Origin: Zopfochytrium polystomum
Taxonomy: Eukaryota > Chytridiomycota > Chytridiomycetes > Chytridiales > Chytridiaceae
NCBI GenBank assembly: GCA_025765615.1
Contig: JAIVFJ010000029.1
Coordinates: 397,434-461,433 of the forward strand
Reading direction: 5' to 3'
DNA: 64,000 bases
Within the stretch, counting starts at the first letter, position 1. Each line of letters begins with the position of its first letter. Both the position numbers and the translations under genes were made by a program. Of the stretch, positions 9,001 to 18,099 are shown in pieces. Under the pieces are notes generated by a model, which was given only the letters and a program-made list of their open reading frames with translations, ran no database searches and had not been told where the DNA came from.

Positions 9001-9112
9001 ATCTGATTCTTGGTTTGACAGCGAGGCACCGTTGGCAGATAATCCCGATGACGGAGACAACGCCATGGTGCTCTTGGACTGGCTATTCTCTTCCGAGCAG
9101 TCCGTTCTATGA
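6092..9112 (+). CDS. Zn2Cys6 fungal transcription factor, copy 1
   Basis: A nuclear DNA-binding regulator. Seven exons join in frame to 882 aa: 6092-6345, 6431-7045, 7088-7132, 7198-7364, 7433-7485, 7538-7661, 7722-9112. The zinc cluster is C-x2-C-x6-C-x6-C-x2-C-x7-C from Cys87 to Cys115, split from the N-terminus by intron 1, and is followed by a basic RRRRR stretch. The rest matches a fungal_trans (MHR) regulatory domain (PMCSDEVWFS, GGRCHLMRRR). The last 25 residues (PLADNPDDGDNAMVLLDWLF) are shared with both neighbours and look like an acidic-hydrophobic activation motif. Intron 6 is 60 nt and in frame, so retention is possible; copy 2 supports splicing. Target genes are unknown. Confidence 0.88.
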
Positions 9113-9603
9113 TGCTTTTGCCCGGACTTTTTGAAAATGAAAAGTCTCGATTTACACCCTCAAGTTAGAATCCATTTCCCCATTGAGCCCCACTCGTTCA
9201 GCACCTGTAAACTGACCTGCACTTGCGATGCAATAAAACTTTTGTCGTGCCCATTTCTGTCGTTGGCTTTGTAGGTACTTCGATTTTCGCTTCCTGGCTC
9301 CTTTACTCGCGTCGTGTGCGGGGTTTGCGTGCCCGTCAAGACCGTGGGTGGGGTCACACCGCGTAGCGCCCACATTGATTGAGTTGGAGAGAGAAAAAGG
9401 CGATCCAGGATGACGTTTCCCGGTGCCGCCTACGTTGTGTCTTTTTTGTCCGTTCAATCCCGGCGCCTTCTTCATTTGGAAAGGTTGGGGATATCAAAAA
9501 AAAGAAACGAAAACTGGAAGAACATGGAGAGAAAAAAAGAAAAAGAAAAAATAGGAAAAACGAAGAAAAAACAACGGACCTCGTCGTCGGTTCCGTTCAC
9601 CCA
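9113..9603. other. Intergenic region before transcription factor copy 2
   Basis: No gene is seen. It ends in a purine-rich A/G tract (about 9495-9575), probably 5' UTR of the next gene. Upstream in-frame codons continue to 9379 but contain no ATG, so I take 9604 as the start. Confidence 0.4.
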
Positions 9604-12600
9604 ATGTCCGTCGCTCCGCTGCCGCCCCTCGACGACACCACCCACGCCCTCGGAGGCGTCTCCATCGACGACGACGACCGCCTGCCGCCACCACCCCCCC
9701 GCCACCCCGCCGCCGCCGCCGCAGCCGCCGCAGCCGACCACGAAGATGGCGACGGCGGGGACGAAGTTGGCGGTGCCCCACTCTCTATGCTGCCATTGAC
9801 GACGGATCGAGTCCCTCCTGCGAAACCGCCGTCCTCCTCCAGCCGCAACGGCCCGGCCCGCAGATGGTCCGAAGAAAAGCGTGTACACAGTCCCGCCGCT
9901 TCTCATCCCGATCCTTTCTTGCTCCACCATCATCAACCCCTGTCCTCCCCTTTTCCTACGTCGCGCGACAAATCCCAAAAAATCAATCCACCACACAGGT
10001 CGTGCGAGACGTGCCGGAAGCGCAAGATCAAATGCGACGGGATCAGACCGACGTGCGGCTTTTGCGCCCGGAAAAACATACTCCCTTGCGTGTTCGTGGG
10101 AACAAAGGATCGCGCGGACGTGGATCTGGCTAGGCAGTTCGAGGCAGAGCGGCGTCGACGGCGACTTATCAAGCAGATCCTCGCGGCTCCCGCCGTCCCG
10201 GCGCGAGCTGTAAAGAAGACCAAGTCGACACCGTCCATCGGCATCGGTGCCCCGCCGGGTTCTATTGCCGCGAGTCCCCCGGTGTCGGTTTCGGAGAGTT
10301 CCGGTTCCGACGCTCACTGGGGGATTCCAAATTCATCGTTCCTCGGCCTTGCAACTCCGATTTTGAACGGCTATGGACCGTCAAGCAGTCTGCCCTCCGC
10401 GCCCTTCCATAACCAAACGCTGCCTTCATTTTCACCGAGTACCCTCCCGTCCACATTTTCTGCCAAAAACCCCGCTGCTTCCAGCTCCACGCCGATGACT
10501 CCAGTTTCGAAAGGACCTATGGGAGCACCTTCCAGTCCGTCAGATTGGGACGATCCGGCGTTTAGGCGTCCAGGCTCCGCTCCCGGCGAACAGTTCGCTC
10601 TGGCACTGATGTGCTTCAAGTTTCCTTCGATTGTTGTCGCTTTTGTGCATCGGAGGACGGTCCTGAAAAACTTTCGAACCATCTCTCCGTTATTGAGGTG
10701 CGGTTGAGTAAGGAGTCTTGCATTTTCCAACGCTGCTCTTTGTTTGTACCTGTAGGATGGCTATATGCGCAGCAGGTGCCCATGAGTCGTGGACGAGCAC
10801 TACAAGTGAAGAAGTCGCGCAGTATTACTACGACCGAGCCTGTAGTTTGACCGGAGTAATATTTCAGAACCCATCCATTGAAGCATTCCAAAGCTTGCTG
10901 ATTCTAGTCAAGATAGCGACTGGTATGAACCGCTGCTTAAAGTGATCTCTCTCGTTGCAGACTTCTGAACATTATGAATAAGGCATCGGACAGCGCTCAA
11001 TGTGGACTGACAAACTTCGAATGGCCGTGTCAATGGTGAGCCAACAACAGTATTTGAGCCCACTGACGCGCAACACAGGTTTTCTCCTTAAACTTGAACC
11101 TCGATCCGGACACTCTTCCAGTAGGGCTTTTATGCAACAACTCTTGGGTTGAAAAAGAAACGAGAAGGAGATGTTGGTGGGTTTGCTATCTGATTGAGAC
11201 AAGTAGGAGGTTTGCTCTTTTCGATTCAACGACTAATTCTGCATATCTCCAGCATTGGCCGCAATCTTTTTCCAACCCCCTCTACTGACCAGAAATATTT
11301 CCACGGTTCAACCAATGTGCAACGACGACCTTTGGTTCAGCTCAGTCGATCCGATTAAGCTCGAGCATCTATACAATCAGGATCGCCGGCCCGAGAAGAA
11401 TTTGTTGACCTTTCGCACCCAATTGGCCGACATCAGCAACCACATTTACGCTGTGTCGACGCCTGAGCCGTTGAAAACGATGGATTGGAGTGCAATTTCC
11501 GCTGTGGAACGTCGACTGGAACAGGATCTCCAAAACCACTGGGGCAATCTCCCACCGGAATTCAAGATGGAACTCACTGAAGACTGGCTCTTTGAGACAA
11601 TCGACAGAGACTTTTATCTATTTGACAGCGTTGTAGGCCACTTTATATCATTTCACGGCGCTCGGAGTCACTTGATGCGTCGGCGAGGACTCCTGTACTT
11701 GCAGGAAGTTTCTGCATCTCTCGCTGGTGCTCCCGTCTCACCAGACGACGCCAACCGCGTTGCCTTGCAAAAGGGCTTGTCTTCGGCGGTTGCAATGGCC
11801 AAGCTATTGGAGTTGCTGATGAACACGCCCGGCGCCATTCATCGCTTTCCAAAGTTCAGCATTTCCACGGTAGTGCGGGGCAGTACGATGCTTTTGATGG
11901 CAGAGGGCCTCGTTCCGGCCTTCACTGACAGTCCCAGGATTGGAGATATTGCCAATGACGTTAATCCCGCCCACATACCAAAGCACATTGATACGTACGT
12001 CGCTTTTCTTCATGCCATGGCAAGCCGAAGCAAGATGGCGACCAGCTTGTTGGACGTGATTCAGAAAATGCGCTCTTCGGACTGGAATGTGATTGAAACG
12101 CTTTGCGCTGAACCAAGCAAAATTCATTCTATAGACGTGACTGTCGACGGCCTGGACCAAGATCCGGCATTCATGGGCGTGTGGCCGCGTCGCGTGAGGG
12201 TCCTATCACTAGTGATTCGGGATTGTCTCAGTAGCATCCGCACTGCGCGTACCGTGAGTGACCGAATGAGCCCATTGGCTGCTGCAAGTAGCCTTGCCAA
12301 GGGTGCGACAGATGTTGCAACGCGAGGACACGGACCTCCGTTTCGACCGCTGTCAGCCTCCCGCAGCTGGGGCGACGTGCCGCTGCTGTCGCGCCCGCAG
12401 TTTTGGGGTATGGGAAGCGGACTGTCGTATTCATCGCAAGCATTCGGCGGACCCGTTTCCCAAGAGCCGGAGACGTTCAGTTGCGGGGAGGAGGACGTTG
12501 GCGGAACAGGCGACGCCGCCTGGCTCGAGAACGAGCCTCCTCTCGCGGACAACCCCGACGACGGAGACGATGCGATGGTGTTGCTGGACTGGCTTTTCGC

Positions 12601-12622
12601 AACTGACCCGAAGACTGACTGA
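9604..12622 (+). CDS. Zn2Cys6 fungal transcription factor, copy 2
   Basis: Tandem paralogue of the gene at 6092-9112. Six exons join in frame to 920 aa: 9604-10610, 10656-10697, 10756-10922, 10983-11035, 11079-11202, 11253-12622. Five introns sit at the same places and phases as introns 2-6 of copy 1, and three internal exons have identical lengths (167, 53 and 124 nt). The zinc cluster (Cys134 to Cys162) has the same spacing. The N-terminal 130 residues hold low-complexity alanine, proline and acidic runs. The intron found before the zinc cluster in copy 1 has no usable splice pair here, so that stretch is read as protein. The C-terminus carries the shared PLADNPDDGDDAMVLLDWLF motif. It is probably a nuclear regulator of unknown targets. 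Confidence 0.88.
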
Positions 12623-12683
12623 AGCACTGTGCAAATCGCTCTTCGTTTGATGGGTATATTTCTGTTGAATTTTCCCGTAATAA

Positions 12684-12729
12684 TAATATGGTATGGAGTC
12701 GGATTGTAATATGGTATGGAGTCGGATTG
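12684..12729. repeat. Perfect 23-bp tandem duplication
   Basis: TAATATGGTATGGAGTCGGA plus 3 bases occurs twice in direct succession (12684-12706, 12707-12729), about 60 bp after the stop of copy 2. It is probably a local replication-slippage event. Confidence 0.9.
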
Positions 12730-12829
12730 TCAGCAAATGTCTTCAATGAATAGACGCCGTCAAAGCATTTTGCTCCTTATGGAAGCGAGACACTAAAATT
12801 GTCGTAAACTGCTATTTGCCTGCACTTAA

Positions 12830-13400
12830 CGTGGAGTGGGTTGTCGACTTGCGGCTTCGTTGGTGGATGGTATCGCTGTCATCTTCCAATATTTCTGTTC
12901 AGACGTTGGCGAAGGCAACTACTTTGCGTTCCAATTTGGACCTGTGCTTTTCCAGTTGGCAGAAGGAACTTGAAAAGTGACCAGGCGGAGGTGCAGGTGG
13001 GCATTAAACTTGATGAAGCGAAGTAAGTGCGCCGTTTCAGAAGACGCAATTCAATCGAAAGTCACTCAAACAAAACACCAGCTTTGGAAGACGCGTTCTT
13101 CCAACACTCACCCATCAGCAATATTTTTGCTGGACAACGGGCGGTTCAGCCCGAAGGATCCCCAGAGTTTGGAGAATTTGTACAAAACCACTCCTGGTCC
13201 TCGGGTAAACCTGTTCACGTCCTGGACCACATTGAGCAGCGTAAGGAACGAAATCGTCGTATGCGCGGGTCCACAACCGTTGTAGCGAATAACATGGAGG
13301 CGATTCGAGTGACCGAGAGGACCTTGAACAAGAAGTCGATGAATTCCGAAAATGGATTCCAACGGAATTCTCCGCGCACATGAACGAAGATTGATATCGG
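12830..13400 (+). pseudogene. Decayed 5' fragment of a third zinc-cluster regulator
   Basis: The DNA aligns by eye with exons 5-7 of copy 1 (about 7450-8050): the TCGACTTGCGGCTTCGTTGG block, the CGGAGGTGCAGGTGGGCATT block, the ATCAGCAATA and GGTTCAGCCCGAAGGA blocks, and the codons for MEAIRVTER. Reading frames change repeatedly, TAG and TGA stops occur in frame, and there is a deletion where PMCSDEVW should be. It ends at AACGAAGATTGA near 13395, before a GC-rich joint. No zinc cluster remains upstream. It is more like copy 1 than like the ORF that follows. Confidence 0.75.
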
Positions 13401-13477
13401 CCGCGGCCCGCGGGGAAGATGCGGTAAACTTGATTCAATTCATTCAAGTATATTCGAAGCGAAAATCACGCAGATGA

Positions 13478-14578
13478 TTGCCACTAATGGAACTCCCACA
13501 GCCTCGTTGGTCTTTGGGACAAGAGTTGGAAGATTTCAAGAACGCGCTACCCGAGGGCAGTGTCTTGCAACTTGACCGCCAGTGGATGTACGAGACTATG
13601 GAGACTGATTTGTTTCACTTCAATGGAGTGGTGGGCTGTTATCTTCTCTATCAAGGAGGTCGTTGTCTATTGATGCGGAGGCGAGCCCTTCTGTACTTGC
13701 GAGAAATGTCTGCAGCTTTGGAGGGATCCAGACTTGTTCCCGACGAGGCAAACCGAGTAGCGCTACAAAAAGCGCTTTCGTCTGCGGTTTCGATGGCGCG
13801 ATTTATCGCCGCGCTACTGAAGTGGCCCGGAGCAGTGCAGCGCATCCCCAACATCTTTATCCCGCCCATTGTTCAAGGTTCCATGACCCTTGTCATGACT
13901 GATGGCTTGATTGCCCCTTTCACTCGAAGTCCCGACTTTGGAGAAATGTCAGTGAGTCTCAATCCAGGCGAGATCCCGCAGCACCTTGAGAACTACCTCA
14001 CACTCCTTCGCGGCATCAGCAGCAGGTATAAAACCGTCACAAATATGGGATGTTTGTTGGAAAAGTTCCGCTCGTCTGACTGGCAGGGCCTTGAGACACA
14101 TTTCCAATCAGACAATCTGATGAAACTGGATAGGCTTGGGCAAACACTCGGAACGGATGCGGCGGCGGCAGGCGTCTGGCAACGACGCGTGTCGATCTTG
14201 TCGGATGTCATACGAGACTTCCTTTCAAGCGTCCGAACGGCTCGTGAAGTCAGCAAGCGTTTGTCTCCCCTGTCCGTGAGCGATCTCCAAGTCGGTGATG
14301 GCTCCACTCCACCTCACCCAAGGCAGCTCTTTCAGCCGGTACCGAGCTGGGCCGATATGCCTGGGATGTGTCAGCCGCACTGGCTCAAAACCCAGCAATT
14401 CGTGGTCCCAAACGGTTTCGTGCCCGACCGTGACGGGGACTACCCCTCGGTGACTGCGACAGACACCTCTGGTCAGTGGTACGAAACAGAGCCTCCTCTT
14501 GCGGACAACCCCGACGATGGCGACGATGCCATGTTACTTTTGGACTGGCTGTTTTCATCGGACCCGCTTCCGTCGTAA
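13478..14578 (+). CDS. Truncated regulator ORF lacking the DNA-binding domain (copy 3)
   Basis: An intact 366-codon frame (first ATG at 13487) homologous to the last half of copies 1 and 2. It has the GGRCLLMRRRALLYLREMSA segment, the DWQGLE segment, and a C-terminus with PLADNPDDGDDAMLLLDWLF. It begins within the region equivalent to residues just after MTERRLEQEL of copy 1, and CTCCCACAG at the start could be an old splice acceptor. The zinc cluster and linker are missing. Its start overlaps in homology with the end of the preceding decayed fragment, so the locus is a joint of two copies rather than one eroding gene. It may be a relic, or a protein able to act without binding DNA; the open frame alone cannot decide. 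Confidence 0.6.
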   Translation: MPLMELPQPRWSLGQELEDFKNALPEGSVLQLDRQWMYETMETDLFHFNGVVGCYLLYQGGRCLLMRRRALLYLREMSAALEGSRLVPDEANRVALQKALSSAVSMARFIAALLKWPGAVQRIPNIFIPPIVQGSMTLVMTDGLIAPFTRSPDFGEMSVSLNPGEIPQHLENYLTLLRGISSRYKTVTNMGCLLEKFRSSDWQGLETHFQSDNLMKLDRLGQTLGTDAAAAGVWQRRVSILSDVIRDFLSSVRTAREVSKRLSPLSVSDLQVGDGSTPPHPRQLFQPVPSWADMPGMCQPHWLKTQQFVVPNGFVPDRDGDYPSVTATDTSGQWYETEPPLADNPDDGDDAMLLLDWLFSSDPLPS

Positions 14579-15122
14579 ATTTTGTTTCGGGAGTTGGGGT
14601 GCTTGTCCTTTTTTTTTTTTTTTTTTTTTTTTTTTCTTTTTTTTTTTTTCCTTTTCTTTTCACTTTCACGATATAAGGACTTCCCTTACCACTATGGCGT
14701 GCTTGTATATATCACTGAATTCCAATTTAAAAAAGCTTTCCTTGTCACGGAGCGGAGTTTCAAAAGTAAGAAAGGATTGAAATCGAAAGAAGACCAGGTG
14801 AGCCGAGTTGATGCCCCCCTCACTCCTCTCCCCACGGCCCTCCCTACCCATCTCGGTGGTGCCGCTACCAACCAGCGCTCCATCGATTGTACCTCGAGTG
14901 ACTGCTGTGGCGCAGATAGAGAATCACGCCTGTGAAAATGCAGCGATGAGGACGCGCTCCACAACGTGGAGGCGTGCCGGTCGCGAGACGGTTGAACGCC
15001 AAATACAGTTAATCCCAGTCGTGCGGTGCTTTTTCGAAGGATCGAAAGAGAATGGTCGCGCCAGCATAGTTGCTGAACCCTCTTTTTATTTCCATACTTC
15101 CATCTAGAGAGACAGTTCGCAA
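14579..15122. other. Intergenic region with a long T tract (about 14609-14650)
   Basis: Thirty nt after the stop of copy 3 there is a run of about 40 T interrupted by a single C, followed by T/C-rich sequence. No gene is seen in the remainder. It could be a microsatellite or the poly(A) trace of an old retroposed transcript on the minus strand. Confidence 0.5.
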
Positions 15123-17501
15123 ATGCAAAACGCCTCGCACATACCACCCACATACGCTTACGCGGCGCAACCCCGACGAGTGCCACTGAGCGAAAGTTCT
15201 CAACCAACCGGACAAAGAGCTTTTCCCGGTCATCAATACGCTCCCGCTTGCGGAAGGGAAAACGTGCCGTACTCATTTGAACCGCCTCAGATCGATCTCG
15301 TTTTGAGTAGCCTAGTAATAAAGCTGGACAGCCTGCAAAATGAAGCCTGGCAACAGCGCCACCAAGTGCTGCCACAGCTGGCGCATCTGCGAGACCAAAT
15401 GGATTCGCAGTCCAGGGAACTCGCGCGGCTGCGCGAGGATAACAAATCCCTCGCCGCTTTGGTTCAAAGTCTCGCGGAGGTGGTTCGGAATGGATTTTCC
15501 GAGATCCGAGAGAGGAGCAACGCCCACGGTTTCCCAGCCGCTATCAACAGTTCAACGGAACGGCGCCCTTGCTCTTCTACCTCGACATTCAGCAATGATG
15601 TGATTTCGGCTCATAGACAAGTCGTTTCAGTCGTGCAATCCGCCACTGAATGCTCTTCGAACGCAGCGTCGACTGCAGAACAAGCCACGGCGTTGCTGAC
15701 GAACGTTCCTGAATCCGGACCGCCAGGAGAGCGAGCCTGCCGCGGACTGAATAAGGATGTTCCAGCAGCCCCATTAATTTCCAATGAGCTTGCCAAAGGG
15801 GCCAGCTCGACCATTGCAGCGAACAGTGGAAGCGACCAAGTTGCCGCAAAAGAATCAAACAGCTACCGGCTATTTAATTGGAACTCACAGGAACCGCGAA
15901 AGTACAACTGGCCGACGTTTCAGCTTCAAGAGCTGACCGGCTCGGAAGAAGAACTCGCAAAGATCTTGGAGACGCCTCCGCACCAGCGGCGATTGCTTGC
16001 TCGAAAGAAACCGGAAGTTGAGGAAAATGGCCCTGTCGAGATATTCGTTTCGCCGCAGTCGAAGCAAGCCGCGGTCAGGGCAGCGGACTCTATGCAAATG
16101 ATTGTTGAAGTCAACAAGGTCGACGGGTTCCCATTTGCTGACCCTGCAATCATTCCTCCCTCGTCCGCTCCGTGTGCTACACTGGTCGACACGCCGGCTC
16201 CGAGGAAGCCTGCAAATAACATTCAACCGCTAGAGTCCAGGGTCTCAACACATGCCTTATCCACCGCAGCAGAACCCGCGCCGCAAGGCAGCTCACAGAA
16301 AGCTGGACCCTCGTCCCTATCGACTTTGGCGGTTAATCTTTCCGCTACTCGCGACACGCCTGCTGAGTCGGTTGAATCTGGGGACAATTCGCTGCCCAGC
16401 AAAGGAAAGAATCCCGCCGTGCCTTCATTGACTGCAGAAGCAATGCCCGCCGCCTCGCACGCAAGCGACAGCGGCGTCCGCGTTGAAGGCACGGAGAGCG
16501 CTAAAAGCGAGGCACAAGAAATCGCGGAACTCTTTTCTGGTTTGCGAAGGAAGTCGATCCTGTATCTCGTTGATCCCAAGGAGCCGCCCCTAGAGTGGAA
16601 CAATGTCTGGATATTCCTTCGAGGCTGTTTCACTCAAGAACACGTAAAGAAGCACGGCGGGCAATTCAAGGGGGAGAGCGAGTACCTCCAGAGGAGAACA
16701 CTGTGCAAAGTTCAAATTGGAAAGTTCCGCTGGAACTCTGCTATCACGCCTTTCGACCCGGACGCGATTGCAAAATATGCACCGTCGTTCGCGAAGTCAA
16801 AGGTTTCCAACCCAAACGCGGCCGTGGATCTCGCGCCGTCACGTTCAGAACATGAAACGCACACGTCGAGTTCTGTTCCCTCCGAGCCTCCTGCGAAGAA
16901 GACAGATCAAACCAACCCACCAACCCCTTCTAGCGCCGCACCCGTCCACAAATGGGTCCCGATTTACTGGATAAGAGCGCTAGACCACGAAGGCAACCTC
17001 TTTTTTGAACACGCAATCACCGACAAAACCTTTGTGGACGCTCTTGCGGACGACTGCCTTGAGAAGCAATTTAACATGGATACTCAAGGCGGCCACGGCG
17101 GCCGCACAGATATGCCTCTGCACTTTTGGCGGGAAGACGGCGTGTGCCCAGAGTCCAGGCTGGACGAGTGCTGCCGCGCACTTAAACTCGATTTTGACAG
17201 GTCGCGGTTCAAGGAGAAACCCGAGGACTGGAAGGACATCCAGTTTAGCGAGGACGGCAAGCCGACCATCCTCAGCTTGCGCAAGCTGGAGGGCGCCGTA
17301 TTTCGCTATCACTTTGTCGGCGAGGAACAGCGCGTCACAGATATCTACCAAACAATTAAAAAAGCGCGGGCGCACTATTTGAGGAGTTATCCTGTCGGGC
17401 ACCCGGCGCGCCCGGGCGCGCCCGAAACACCAAAGAGGAAAGCGGATGAGGCTTTCTTGGACAGTGGTCGTGCGAAGATTGCAAGGGTTGAGCAGCCTTG
17501 A
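15123..17501 (+). CDS. Uncharacterised 792-aa protein, intronless
   Basis: I do not recognise this protein. It is a single long exon, unusual in this intron-rich window, and starts at the first in-frame ATG. Residues about 60-140 form a likely coiled coil (heptad-like LDSLQNEAWQQ, LAHLRDQMD, LARLREDNKSL, LVQSLAEVV). About 140-470 is Ser/Ala/Pro-rich and probably disordered. Two compact regions follow: about 470-560 (LYLVDPKEPP, WIFLRGCF, KVQIGKFRW) and about 610-760 (WIRALDHEGNLFFEHAI, LDECCRALKLDF, RKLEGAVFRYHF). The C-terminus has KRKADEAF and might be a nuclear localisation signal. There is no signal peptide or membrane segment. It could be a lineage-specific chromatin or scaffold protein, but that is a guess. 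Confidence 0.75.
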   Translation: MQNASHIPPTYAYAAQPRRVPLSESSQPTGQRAFPGHQYAPACGRENVPYSFEPPQIDLVLSSLVIKLDSLQNEAWQQRHQVLPQLAHLRDQMDSQSRELARLREDNKSLAALVQSLAEVVRNGFSEIRERSNAHGFPAAINSSTERRPCSSTSTFSNDVISAHRQVVSVVQSATECSSNAASTAEQATALLTNVPESGPPGERACRGLNKDVPAAPLISNELAKGASSTIAANSGSDQVAAKESNSYRLFNWNSQEPRKYNWPTFQLQELTGSEEELAKILETPPHQRRLLARKKPEVEENGPVEIFVSPQSKQAAVRAADSMQMIVEVNKVDGFPFADPAIIPPSSAPCATLVDTPAPRKPANNIQPLESRVSTHALSTAAEPAPQGSSQKAGPSSLSTLAVNLSATRDTPAESVESGDNSLPSKGKNPAVPSLTAEAMPAASHASDSGVRVEGTESAKSEAQEIAELFSGLRRKSILYLVDPKEPPLEWNNVWIFLRGCFTQEHVKKHGGQFKGESEYLQRRTLCKVQIGKFRWNSAITPFDPDAIAKYAPSFAKSKVSNPNAAVDLAPSRSEHETHTSSSVPSEPPAKKTDQTNPPTPSSAAPVHKWVPIYWIRALDHEGNLFFEHAITDKTFVDALADDCLEKQFNMDTQGGHGGRTDMPLHFWREDGVCPESRLDECCRALKLDFDRSRFKEKPEDWKDIQFSEDGKPTILSLRKLEGAVFRYHFVGEEQRVTDIYQTIKKARAHYLRSYPVGHPARPGAPETPKRKADEAFLDSGRAKIARVEQP

Positions 17502-18099
17502 TGTCTACGCGACATATGCCCTTTCGTCTTTGTGCGCACTTGGCGAATTCTGCTTGGTGCCTTAGTTGATTTCTTGCTTGTGTGTTTGATTCGTGTTATT
17601 AGGCTTGCAGTATGTTTTTATATTTTGTTTTCGTGTTTTTATGATCGTCATTGTGAAGTGAAGGCTTGTAGAAGGTTTTTACATTTGTTTACGCGTTATT
17701 ATGATCCCTGTTGTGAAGTGAAGGTGGGGTTTCCCTCCGGTGCTGTCAAATATTGAGCTTACTTTAATACAACAACAATCTCAGCCATGTCTTCTTCGAA
17801 CTCGCTTACGCAAGGACTTGCCGTGATTGCCGGAGGTCTTTTTGTGGAAAGAGCCAAATAACTGCGCGGCAACAACGATTCCTTTTATTACTCTAGGTTC
17901 GTGTAGGAATCTGAGACCACAGGCAAACAGTCGGTACCAGAGACGGCGACTGCAAGACAATCAGTCGTGGTAGGAGAGAGTTCAGACAATAGGAAGTTGT
18001 GATAAGAGAAGGGGGATCCCCCCTCATCCACCAAGCATAGTTTTTCAAACATTCTGAAGAAAAGAAAAGGATTGCACCCGAGCGAGAACCGCCCAAGCT
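17502..18099. other. Intergenic region with a short imperfect direct repeat
   Basis: Two copies of a roughly 34-bp word (CGTGTT or CGCGTT, then TTATGATC, then TTGTGAAGTGAAGG) lie at about 17632-17665 and 17692-17725. No gene is seen. This is the 3' flank shared by the orphan gene and the convergent multicopper oxidase. Confidence 0.5.

Noticed and set aside
9880..9999. An intron in regulator copy 2 matching intron 1 of copy 1
   Set aside because: No GT donor has the phase needed to join to SCETC; the stretch is open, so I kept it as coding.
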